This document shows positions 7,647 to 15,132 of a stretch of 36,306 nt of DNA, in pieces (the first letter of the stretch is position 1; every line of letters begins with the position of its first letter). The notes beneath the pieces are model-generated. The model was given only the letters and a program-made list of their open reading frames with translations, searched no databases and had not been told where the DNA came from. The stretch comes from Acidobacteriota bacterium (GTDB taxonomy: Bacteria > Acidobacteriota > Thermoanaerobaculia > Multivoradales > JAHEKO01). Location: assembly GCA_029862975.1 (NCBI GenBank), contig JAOTWP010000030.1, positions 1 to 36,306 of the forward strand, in the 5' to 3' direction. The position numbers were made by a program, and so were the translations under genes.

Positions 7647-8542
7647 TTCAGGTACCTTCGCGTGCGGCCCAGCCAGAACCGGCGCCAGAGGAGGATCGCG
7701 ACCAGCAGCGCGAAGACGAACGCCGCCTGGTACTCGGCGCCGAGGAGGAACCCGGCGAAGTTCTCGGCCGCGCCGAGGCCCATGCCGGCGGCCAGCACGA
7801 CCGCCACGTTGCCCAAGCCGGCCAGGATCACGATCATGAAGGAACGCACCGTATAGGGCAGGCCGAGATAGGGATGGATGAGCCAGGTCATCGCGACGAG
7901 CGCACCTGCGGCGCCGCAAAGCGCCGCGTTGAGGCCGAACGTGGCGGCGTAGACGCGGGTGGTGTCGACGCCCATGATGCGAGCGGCGCGGGCGTTCTGC
8001 GCCGTGGCGCGAATCGCCTGCCCCATCCTGGAGCGCTTGAGAAAGACGAGCAGCGCGACGCCCACCACGAGAGCGGCGACGAAGGCGACGATCTTGACCA
8101 CCGACACGGTGACCATGCCGTCGAAGAAAAACAGCGTGCGGAAGCCGGACTCGGCGGTGCGCACGTCGGCGCCGAAGAGCTGGTTGGCGAGCTGCTGCAG
8201 CAAGATGCTCAGGCCGAAGGTCGCCAGGATCGAGATGAAGAGATCTCCGTCGACCACCCTGAAGATCACCGCTCGATACAGAGCCCAGCCGAAGGCGAAC
8301 AGGAGCGCGGCCGCGATCGGCACCCCGAAGAGCGGGTGGACGCCGGCCTTGTAGAGGAAGTAGGCGGTGTAGCCGCCGAGCATCACGAACTCGCCCTGGC
8401 AGATCGTGACCACGTTCATGACCCCCCAGACGAGGGCCATGCCGTAGGCCGCCAGCGCGAAGATGGCGCCGATCAGGATGCCGTCGACCAGCAGCTGCAC
8501 GCAGAGAATCGGTGCGTCGAAGAGAAGCTGCAGATTGCTCAT
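7643..8542 (-). CDS. livH: Branched-chain amino acid-type ABC transporter permease LivH
   Basis: 299 residues from ATG 8542; a TTG one codon upstream is a less likely alternative. Hydrophobic throughout, with the LivH-typical opening (GILIGAIFALAAYGMALVWG, then CQGEFVMLGGY) and the loop SRMGQAIRATAQNARAARIMG for ATPase contact. Upstream is a 63-base gap to livK, with no strong Shine-Dalgarno sequence visible. Second gene of the importer operon after the binding protein. Confidence 0.92.
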   Translation of the reverse strand: MSNLQLLFDAPILCVQLLVDGILIGAIFALAAYGMALVWGVMNVVTICQGEFVMLGGYTAYFLYKAGVHPLFGVPIAAALLFAFGWALYRAVIFRVVDGDLFISILATFGLSILLQQLANQLFGADVRTAESGFRTLFFFDGMVTVSVVKIVAFVAALVVGVALLVFLKRSRMGQAIRATAQNARAARIMGVDTTRVYAATFGLNAALCGAAGALVAMTWLIHPYLGLPYTVRSFMIVILAGLGNVAVVLAAGMGLGAAENFAGFLLGAEYQAAFVFALLVAILLWRRFWLGRTRRYLK

Positions 8543-8605
8543 CAAACCCCGAGTGGCCCGGCCCGCCTTGGGTCACGGGCCGGGGAACGGCGCCGCGGCG
8601 CCCGG

Positions 8606-9841
8606 CTAATCGGCCAACCGCCGTGGGTAGATCAGCTTCGCCGACGCCCATTCGGCCGGCGCCACCACCTTGTACTGGCCGTCCTGGACCTGATAGAGGA
8701 CCATCGGCTTGGCGATGTTCTTGCCGGTCTCGTCGAACTTGATGCGGCCGTAGAACGTCTCCATGTCGGTCGCCGCGATGGCGTCGCGGACCTTCTCGGT
8801 GTCGAAGGACTGCGCCCGCCGGAAGGCGTCCACGAAGACGAGGACCGCGGCGGTCGACTCGGCCGCCTGGTAGGGCGGCGCGTAGTCGAACGTCGCCTCG
8901 AACCGCTGGGCGTACTCCTCCGCCGTGCCGAACCAATCGTCCCGGTAGCTCAGGCTGCGGTCCCACTGCGAAGCGCACAGGAAGTACTCCGCCGCGCTGC
9001 CCAGGGTCTCGGCGACCTGAGCGGAGTCGCAATGGGTGATGGCGACCATGGGCACGTCGACCCGCATCTCTGCGGTCTGGCGGACGGCCAGCGTGGCCCC
9101 CTTGGTGTGGCCGGACACCAGCAGGAGGTCGGGCTTGACGGCCTTGACCTTGGTCAGCGTCGCCGCCATGTCGTTGATCTCCGGCGGCAGCTTGTCGTCG
9201 ACGACGACCTTCATTCCCCAGCGCTCGGCGTCCTCGGTGACGCCGGCCCGGATGTCCTGGCTGAAGGGATCGTTCTCGAACGCCATGGCCACCTTGAGGT
9301 CGGCCGGGCTGCGGCCGGCGGCTTCGGCGGTCGCGGCCGCGAGGTTCACCGCCTCGCGCAGATAGAACTGCGTCGTCGTCAGGGTCGCGAAGAGGTACCG
9401 GTAGCCCTCGGTAAAGAGCGACAGCGACGCGCCGTTGCCCTCCACCATCGGGATCTTGTACTTCTCCGTGACCGGCGCGATGGCCTTGGTCAGGCCCGAG
9501 CTGTAGGGCCCGAGCAGGAACTTGACGCCGTCCTGGTTGATGAGGCGCTCGGCCAGCTGGGCCGCTCGCGCCGGCGTCGATTCGTCGTCGTAGTAGACGA
9601 CCTCGAGCTTGTACGACGTGTCGCCGACCTGGACGCCCCCCAGCTCGTTGACCCGCGCGACGGCGAGGTCGTAGCCGTCCTGGGTGTTCTTGCCGTTGGT
9701 CGAGTACTTGCCCGTCAGCGACACGGCGGCGCCCAGCACGATGGTGTCGCCCTCGACCTTGGCATTCGCGGCAGCGCCCGCCGCGACCATGACGGCCAGT
9801 GCGCCAATCAGCGGAGTGCCTCTACCTAGCGGTCTTCGCAT
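8606..9841 (-). CDS. livK: Periplasmic amino-acid/amide-type substrate-binding protein LivK
   Basis: 411 residues. N-terminal signal peptide (MRRP then a hydrophobic stretch ending in AAANA near residue 28), followed by a type I periplasmic binding fold: GAAVSLTGKYSTNGKNTQDGY opens domain 1 as in LivJ/LivK-like proteins, and FLLGPYSSG and AMAFENDPFSQD are typical. It captures the ligand outside the inner membrane and hands it to LivHM. The family also takes amides, aromatic acids and other carboxylates, so the substrate cannot be read from sequence. The start is set by a strong GGAGG six bases ahead of ATG 9841. Confidence 0.92.
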   Translation of the reverse strand: MRRPLGRGTPLIGALAVMVAAGAAANAKVEGDTIVLGAAVSLTGKYSTNGKNTQDGYDLAVARVNELGGVQVGDTSYKLEVVYYDDESTPARAAQLAERLINQDGVKFLLGPYSSGLTKAIAPVTEKYKIPMVEGNGASLSLFTEGYRYLFATLTTTQFYLREAVNLAAATAEAAGRSPADLKVAMAFENDPFSQDIRAGVTEDAERWGMKVVVDDKLPPEINDMAATLTKVKAVKPDLLLVSGHTKGATLAVRQTAEMRVDVPMVAITHCDSAQVAETLGSAAEYFLCASQWDRSLSYRDDWFGTAEEYAQRFEATFDYAPPYQAAESTAAVLVFVDAFRRAQSFDTEKVRDAIAATDMETFYGRIKFDETGKNIAKPMVLYQVQDGQYKVVAPAEWASAKLIYPRRLAD

Positions 9842-9865
9842 GATCCTCCCTCCTCGCGGGTTCGA

Positions 9866-9871
9866 AGTATC
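9866..9871 (-). promoter_or_regulatory. Candidate -10 element of the liv operon
   Basis: Read on the minus strand the hexamer is GATACT, five of six matches to TATAAT, 24 bases from the livK ATG. No TTGACA-like -35 is visible at the expected distance; the dyad occupies that place instead, which could mean activator dependence. Confidence 0.3.
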
Positions 9872-9875
9872 GGGA

Positions 9876-9896
9876 CGCGACCGGCAGCCGGTCGCG
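9876..9896. promoter_or_regulatory. Perfect dyad upstream of livK, candidate operator
   Basis: An inverted repeat with 10-base arms around a single central base: CGCGACCGGC, A, GCCGGTCGCG. It lies 35 bases before the livK start. If the GATACT hexamer at 9866-9871 (minus strand) is the -10 element, the dyad covers roughly -17 to -37, where a regulator would bind. As RNA it could also form a 9-bp hairpin with a CAG loop if transcription starts further upstream. Confidence 0.4.
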
Positions 9897-9974
9897 GATG
9901 GATCGCGGCTGGGCCAGACAACCAGGAATCCCGAGTCTAACGGAGATCGCGGCGCGCTCCACCTGCGGCTGACA

Positions 9975-9980
9975 TAGAGT
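9975..9980 (+). promoter_or_regulatory. Candidate -10 element for the MFS gene
   Basis: TAGAGT, four of six matches to TATAAT, 39 bases before the MFS start codon in the 178-base divergent region shared with livK. No convincing -35 was found. Confidence 0.22.
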
Positions 9981-10019
9981 AAGCCCCATTCCACCCGAAC
10001 GGAGATCGAGGAGCTGAAC

Positions 10020-11348
10020 ATGAGCGGCGACGTCGAGCCCACCGAGCGAGCGCCTTCCCCGGCCGCCGCGCCGCCCCCCGCGAGCGCGCGGTGGACGGTC
10101 CTCGTCCTGGTCAGCGTCGCGATGTTCGGCAACTACTACGTCTACGACTCGATCGGCCCGCTGGCCGACCACCTCCAGCGGCTCCTGGGCTTCACCGACA
10201 CCCAGATCGGCACGCTCAACGCCATCTACAGCTTCCCCAACATCCTCATGGTGCTCGTCGGCGGCATCATCGTCGATCGCATCGGCACCCGGAGGGCCAC
10301 CTTTGCGTTCACCGCGATCTGCCTCGTGGGCGCCCTGGTCACGGCGCTCTCCTCGCAGTTCGCGGTGATGGCCGTCGGCCGGCTGATCTTCGGCCTCGGC
10401 GCCGAGTCGATGATCGTCGCCATCACGACGACCCTCGGGCAGTGGTTCGTCGGCCGCCAGCTCGGCTTCGCGTTCGGGGTCAATCTCTCGATCGCCCGCG
10501 CCGGCTCCTACGCCGCCGACATGTCCCCCACCTGGGCCCGCACCCTGTACGACCAGGGCTGGCAGCCGCCGCTCGTGCTGGCGGCGGGGCTCGCGGCCGT
10601 GGCGCTGCTCGCCGCGCTCGGCTACCTCGTCTTCGAGCGCGCCACGGAGCGCCGCTACAGCCTCGAGCGCCCCGCGCCGCCGGACCGCGTCGTGTGGCGC
10701 GAGCTCGTGCACTTCGACCGCTCCTACTGGTACGTCGTGGGCCTCTGCGTGACCTTCTACTCGGTCATCTTCCCGTTCCGCAGCACGTTCGCCATCAAGT
10801 ACTTCCAGCACGCCCACGGGCTCACGCTCCAGGAGGCGGGAACGATCAACGGCTACGTCTTCCTGGCCGCCATCTTCGCCACCCCGCTCTTCGGGCTCCT
10901 CGCCGACAAGATCGGCCACCGGGCGCTGCTCATGACCGGCGGCACCCTGCTGCTCTTCCTCGTCTTCCCGGTCCTCGGCCACACCCGGCTCGACCTGTGG
11001 GTGTCGACGGTGCTCATCGGCGTCGCCTTCTCGCTCGTCCCGGCGGTCATGTGGCCGGCCGTGACCTATCTCGTCAAGCCCAGCCAGCTCGGCACCGCCT
11101 ATGGGCTGATGACGATGCTCCAGAACATCGGCCTGACGGTGTTCAACCTCGCCGCCGGCGGGCTCAACGACGCGAGCGGCGCCAGCGCCGACAACCCCGG
11201 CGGCTACCTGCCGATGCTGTGGATGTTCGGGGCCCTGAGCCTCTTCGGCCTGGTCTTCGCCTGGGCGCTGCGCCGCCGCGAGATGGGCCCGCACGGCCAT
11301 CACCTCGAGCGCCCCACGCCGCGATCGAAGTTCACCGCCGACCAGTAG
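10020..11348 (+). CDS. Major facilitator superfamily transporter
   Basis: 442 residues. After a 24-residue Pro/Ala-rich cytoplasmic start come about 12 hydrophobic segments. The MFS signature between helices 2 and 3 is present as GGIIVDRIGTRRA (81-93) and is echoed in the second half by GLLADKIGHRALL, the usual pseudo-symmetry. A GAGGAG sequence sits nine bases before the ATG. The substrate cannot be read from sequence. It stands alone between the divergent liv operon and the DUF1015-serine operon, 111 bases ahead of the latter. Confidence 0.9.
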   Translation: MSGDVEPTERAPSPAAAPPPASARWTVLVLVSVAMFGNYYVYDSIGPLADHLQRLLGFTDTQIGTLNAIYSFPNILMVLVGGIIVDRIGTRRATFAFTAICLVGALVTALSSQFAVMAVGRLIFGLGAESMIVAITTTLGQWFVGRQLGFAFGVNLSIARAGSYAADMSPTWARTLYDQGWQPPLVLAAGLAAVALLAALGYLVFERATERRYSLERPAPPDRVVWRELVHFDRSYWYVVGLCVTFYSVIFPFRSTFAIKYFQHAHGLTLQEAGTINGYVFLAAIFATPLFGLLADKIGHRALLMTGGTLLLFLVFPVLGHTRLDLWVSTVLIGVAFSLVPAVMWPAVTYLVKPSQLGTAYGLMTMLQNIGLTVFNLAAGGLNDASGASADNPGGYLPMLWMFGALSLFGLVFAWALRRREMGPHGHHLERPTPRSKFTADQ

Positions 11349-11396
11349 TAGGCGACCCCGGCGCGCGGCCCGCCGGAGGCGCGGGCGGCGGCGGAT

Positions 11397-11402
11397 TAGA
11401 AT
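11397..11402 (+). promoter_or_regulatory. Candidate -10 element for the DUF1015-serA-serC operon
   Basis: TAGAAT, five of six matches to TATAAT, in an otherwise GC-rich stretch. It would give a leader of about 50 bases before the TTG start at 11460. No clear -35. Confidence 0.35.
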
Positions 11403-11459
11403 GGGGGCTCCACTCCGCCGGAGACGGTGGACATACCGCGACAGGAGGAGGTCGTTCCC

Positions 11460-12689
11460 TTGGCAGAGCTTCGTTCGTTTCGCGCCTTGCGCCCCCGGCC
11501 CGACCTGGCTTCGAAGGTCGCCAGCGTTCCCTACGACGTGGTCGACACCGCCGAGGCCCGCGCTCTCGCCGCGGGCAATCCCTACAGCTTTCTCCACGTG
11601 GTCCGTCCCGAGATCGACCTGCCGCCGGAGACGGACGTCCACGACGACGAGGTCTACGCGCAGGCGCCGCGGGCTCTCGCGCGGCTGCTCGCGGAAGGAA
11701 GCCTGGTCCGCGACGACGCGCGCGCGCTCTACCTGTACCGCCAGATCATGGGCGACCACGCCCAGATCGGAGTCGTCGGGTGCGCCTCCGTCGACGAGTA
11801 CGACCGGGACCTCATCAAGAAGCACGAGAAGACCCGGCCGGACAAGGAGGACGACCGCACCCGCCACGCCCTGACGCTCTCCGCCCATGCCGGACCGGTG
11901 TTCCTGACCTACCGCGGCACCCCGCGGATCGATGCGGCGGTCGCCGCCGTGACGTCCACCACGGCGCCCCTCTACGACTTCGTGGCCGACGACGGGGTGG
12001 CCCATGCGGTGTGGAAGGTCCCGGACTCTGCCGAGCTCGAGGAGGCGTTCCGGGAGGTTCCCGCGCTCTACGTCGCCGACGGGCATCATCGCGCCGCGTC
12101 GGCGAGCCGCGCCCGGGCGGCGCGACGCGAGCGGGCCGGGGGCTCGAGCGGCGAGGACGAGGCCAACTTCTTCCTCGCCGCGCTCTTCCCCGGGGAGCAG
12201 CTCGAGATCCTGCCCTACAACCGCGTCGTCCACGATCTCGGTGGGGCCACCCGGGAGGAGTTCCTCGAGCGGCTGGGGAAGGTCATGAAGGTGACGTCCG
12301 GCGGGGCGCCGAGCCCGGACCGCAAGGGCGCCTTCTCCCTCTTTCTCGGCGGCGAGTGGTACGGGCTCGAAGCCCCCCGCGAGGCCCTTGCCGCCGATCA
12401 CCCGGTGGACTCGCTCGACGCGGCCATCCTCCAGGAGCTGGTGCTCGGACCCCTGCTGGGCATCGACGATCCCCGGACGTCGACGCGCGTCGACTTCGTG
12501 GGCGGGATCCGCGGCACCGGCGAGCTCGAGCGGAGGGTGCGGGAGCGCGGTGACGGCCTGGCGTTCTCGCTGTTTCCGGTCAGCGTGGACGAGCTGCTGG
12601 CGGTGGCGGACGCCGGCCTTGTCCTGCCGCCCAAGTCCACCTGGTTCGAGCCCAAGCTGCGCTCCGGACTGCTCGTCCACGAGTTCTGA
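11460..12689 (+). CDS. DUF1015 family protein in serine-synthesis operon
   Basis: 409 residues. The whole protein matches the DUF1015 (COG4198) family: AELRSFRALRPRPDLASKVA at the N-terminus, then VPYDVVD, KHEKTRPDKEDDR (about 120-135), and YVADGHHRAASASR with a DGHHR motif. The function of this family is not established to my knowledge, but it is often found next to serA and serC, as here. The TTG start at 11460 is chosen because the AGGAGGAGGT tract at 11443-11452 precedes it by seven bases and because known members begin at this point; an in-frame GTG at 11427 is less likely. The serA start follows after 13 bases. Confidence 0.88.
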   Translation: MAELRSFRALRPRPDLASKVASVPYDVVDTAEARALAAGNPYSFLHVVRPEIDLPPETDVHDDEVYAQAPRALARLLAEGSLVRDDARALYLYRQIMGDHAQIGVVGCASVDEYDRDLIKKHEKTRPDKEDDRTRHALTLSAHAGPVFLTYRGTPRIDAAVAAVTSTTAPLYDFVADDGVAHAVWKVPDSAELEEAFREVPALYVADGHHRAASASRARAARRERAGGSSGEDEANFFLAALFPGEQLEILPYNRVVHDLGGATREEFLERLGKVMKVTSGGAPSPDRKGAFSLFLGGEWYGLEAPREALAADHPVDSLDAAILQELVLGPLLGIDDPRTSTRVDFVGGIRGTGELERRVRERGDGLAFSLFPVSVDELLAVADAGLVLPPKSTWFEPKLRSGLLVHEF

Positions 12690-12702
12690 GGAGACCCCGA
12701 CG

Positions 12703-13908
12703 ATGAAGATCCTGATTGCGGACAAGTTCCCGGAGACGGGCCTCGCTCGCCTGCGAGACCTCGGGCTCGAGGTCGCGAGCGACCCGGACCTCAAGGAAGA
12801 GGCGCTCGCGGACGAGCTGCGGCGCGGCCGGCCGGAGATCCTCGTCGTCCGCAGCACCCGCGTCGAGGCCCGCCACCTCGACGCCTCGCCCGACCTCGCC
12901 CTGGTGATCCGAGCCGGGGCCGGGTTCAACACCATCGACGTGGAGGGCGCCTCGCGCCGGGCGATCCACGTCGCCAACTGTCCCGGCAAGAACTCGATCG
13001 CCGTGGCCGAGCTGGCCTTCGCCCATCTTCTCGCGATGGATCGCCGGCTCGTCGACGGCGCTGTCGATCTGCGCGCCGGGATCTGGAACAAGAAGGAGTA
13101 CGCCAAGGCGAGGGGGGTGTACGGCACGACGCTCGGCCTGCTCGGAATGGGGCGGATCGGCCAGGAGATGGTGCGGCGGGCGCGCGCCTTCGGCATCGAC
13201 GTCGTGGCCTGGAGCCGCTCCCTGACGCCCCGCAGGGCCGAGGAGCTCGGCGTCGGCCACGCGGCCAGCCCGGTGGAGGTGGCCGGTCGCTGCGACGTCC
13301 TGAGCGTGCACCTGGCGCTCAACGACGACACCCGGCATCTGGTGGGCGCCGAGGTCCTGGCGGCGCTGCCGGAGGGAGCCCTGGTCATCAACACCAGTCG
13401 CGACGGGGTCGTCGACCAGGAGGCTCTCGCCCGGGAGATCGAGACCCGGGGCATCCGGGCGGCCCTCGACGTCTTCGCGGGCGAGCCGGCCGGCGGGGAG
13501 GGCCGGCTCGAGCCCGGGATCTTCTCCCTGCCCGGAGTCCAGGGCTCCCACCACATCGGCGCCTCCACCGCCCAGGCCCAGGAGGCCGTCGCGGAGGAGG
13601 TGATCAGGATCGTCCGCGAGTTCCAGGAGGCGGGGCACGTGCCCAATTGCGTGAACCTGGCGCAGAAGACGCCCGCGACCCATCTGCTGGTGGTTCGCCA
13701 CCGGGATCGCGTCGGCGCCCTCGCCGGGGTGCTCGACGTCCTGCGCGCCGCCGAGATCAACGTGCAGGAGGTGGAGAACATCGTCTTCGACGGCGCCGAG
13801 GCGGCGAGCGCCCGTCTGCGACTGGACCGGGAGCCCGACGACGCCGTGCTCGCCGAGGTGCGCGTCTCGTCGGACCACGTCCTGGCCGTCACGTCGCGCA
13901 GCCTCTGA
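12703..13908 (+). CDS. serA: D-3-phosphoglycerate dehydrogenase
   Basis: 401 residues. Oxidises 3-phosphoglycerate to 3-phosphohydroxypyruvate with NAD+, the first step of serine synthesis. N-terminal substrate half, then the Rossmann fold GLLGMGRIGQEM, the dehydrogenase signature INTSRDGVVDQEAL with the substrate arginine, and SHHIGAST with the catalytic histidine. Residues from about 325 form an ACT domain (THLLVVRHRDRVGALAGVLD), so serine feedback is possible. This is the compact form without the extra domain of long actinobacterial SerA. ATG 12703 follows a GAGGAG tract. Confidence 0.95.
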   Translation: MKILIADKFPETGLARLRDLGLEVASDPDLKEEALADELRRGRPEILVVRSTRVEARHLDASPDLALVIRAGAGFNTIDVEGASRRAIHVANCPGKNSIAVAELAFAHLLAMDRRLVDGAVDLRAGIWNKKEYAKARGVYGTTLGLLGMGRIGQEMVRRARAFGIDVVAWSRSLTPRRAEELGVGHAASPVEVAGRCDVLSVHLALNDDTRHLVGAEVLAALPEGALVINTSRDGVVDQEALAREIETRGIRAALDVFAGEPAGGEGRLEPGIFSLPGVQGSHHIGASTAQAQEAVAEEVIRIVREFQEAGHVPNCVNLAQKTPATHLLVVRHRDRVGALAGVLDVLRAAEINVQEVENIVFDGAEAASARLRLDREPDDAVLAEVRVSSDHVLAVTSRSL

Positions 13909-13979
13909 CCCGACCCGCCGGTTCCCGGCGACTCCTGGCCGGGCGGCGCACTCGAACATCACTTGGGAGCGAAACTCAC

Positions 13980-15065
13980 ATGACCCATCGCATCATCAAT
14001 TTCAGCGCCGGCCCGGCCGTGCTTCCCCTCGAGGTTCTCGAAGAGGCGCAGCGGGATCTCGTCGACTACAAAGGCGCCGGCCTCTCCGTCATGGAGATGA
14101 GCCACCGCTCGCCGCACTACGACGCGATCCACCAGGGCGCGATCGCGAGCCTGCGCTCCCTCGTGGGGATCGGCGAGGACTACGCGGTCCTCTTCCTGCA
14201 GGGAGGCGCGAGCCTCCAGTTCAGCATGGTCCCCATGAACCTGATGCATCCGGCCCGCAAGGCGGACTACGTCCTCACCGGCCCCTGGTCCCAGAAGGCG
14301 CTCAAAGAGGCCGTGAAAGAGGGCGGCGCGCGCGCCGCGGGCAGCAGCGAGGGGACCGGCTTCGACCGGATTCCCGCCGCTTCCGACCTCGACCTCGACG
14401 GCGAGGCAGACTACGTCCACTTCACGTCCAACAACACGATCGTCGGAACCCAGTGGCGAAGCGAGCCCGAAGCCGGCGACGTGCCACTCGTCGCCGACAT
14501 GTCGTCGGACATCTTGAGCCGCCCCATCGACGTCGCCCGCTACGGCTTGATCTACGCCGGCGCCCAGAAGAACCTCGGGCCGGCGGGCGTCACACTGGTC
14601 ATCGTGCGCAAGGACCTGCTCGAGCGGGCGCCGGAGAGCCTGCCGACGATGCTCGCCTACCGCACCCACGCCGCCAAGAGCTCCTTGTACAACACGCCGC
14701 CCTGCTGGTCGATCTACGTCGTCGGCCTCGCCTGCCAGTGGCTCGAGCGGCAGGGCGGCCTCGAGGCCATGGCCCGGCGCAACGCCGAAAAGGCGGCCAG
14801 GCTCTACGACCTGATCGACGCCGGCGACTTCTATCGTGGCACCGCCCAGGTCGCCAGCCGCTCGCTGATGAACGTCCCCTTCCGCCTGCCCAGCGAGGAG
14901 CTCGAGAGCCGCTTCCTCGAGACGGCGAAGGAGGCCGACATGACCAATCTCAAAGGCCATCGCTCGGTCGGCGGAATCCGCGCCTCGATCTACAACGCCA
15001 TGCCCCTCGAGAGCGTCGATCGACTCGTGGAGCTGATGCGGGAGTTCGAGCGGACCCACGGCTAG
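13980..15065 (+). CDS. serC: Phosphoserine aminotransferase
   Basis: 361 residues, the usual length. Converts 3-phosphohydroxypyruvate and glutamate to phosphoserine and 2-oxoglutarate; PLP-dependent. NFSAGPAVLP at the N-terminus, GLSVMEMSHRS, LFLQGGAS (phosphate-binding), VADMSSDILSRP, and AGAQKNLGPAG with Lys197 as the PLP Schiff-base lysine. The C-terminal GHRSVGGIRASIYNAM is typical. It follows serA after a 71-base gap with a GGGAG sequence before the ATG. No phosphoserine phosphatase gene is next to it. Confidence 0.96.
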   Translation: MTHRIINFSAGPAVLPLEVLEEAQRDLVDYKGAGLSVMEMSHRSPHYDAIHQGAIASLRSLVGIGEDYAVLFLQGGASLQFSMVPMNLMHPARKADYVLTGPWSQKALKEAVKEGGARAAGSSEGTGFDRIPAASDLDLDGEADYVHFTSNNTIVGTQWRSEPEAGDVPLVADMSSDILSRPIDVARYGLIYAGAQKNLGPAGVTLVIVRKDLLERAPESLPTMLAYRTHAAKSSLYNTPPCWSIYVVGLACQWLERQGGLEAMARRNAEKAARLYDLIDAGDFYRGTAQVASRSLMNVPFRLPSEELESRFLETAKEADMTNLKGHRSVGGIRASIYNAMPLESVDRLVELMREFERTHG

Positions 15066-15107
15066 GGGGGCTCCCCGCGCGCGCGGCCTGCCCGACCCGT
15101 TTCGACG

Positions 15108-15113
15108 TACACT
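15108..15113 (+). promoter_or_regulatory. Candidate -10 element for the SulP gene
   Basis: TACACT, four of six matches to TATAAT, 19 bases before the GTG start; a transcript would begin just before the AAAAGGAG ribosome site. No -35 recognised. Confidence 0.28.
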
Positions 15114-15132
15114 CCGCCCAAAAGGAGCGGAA

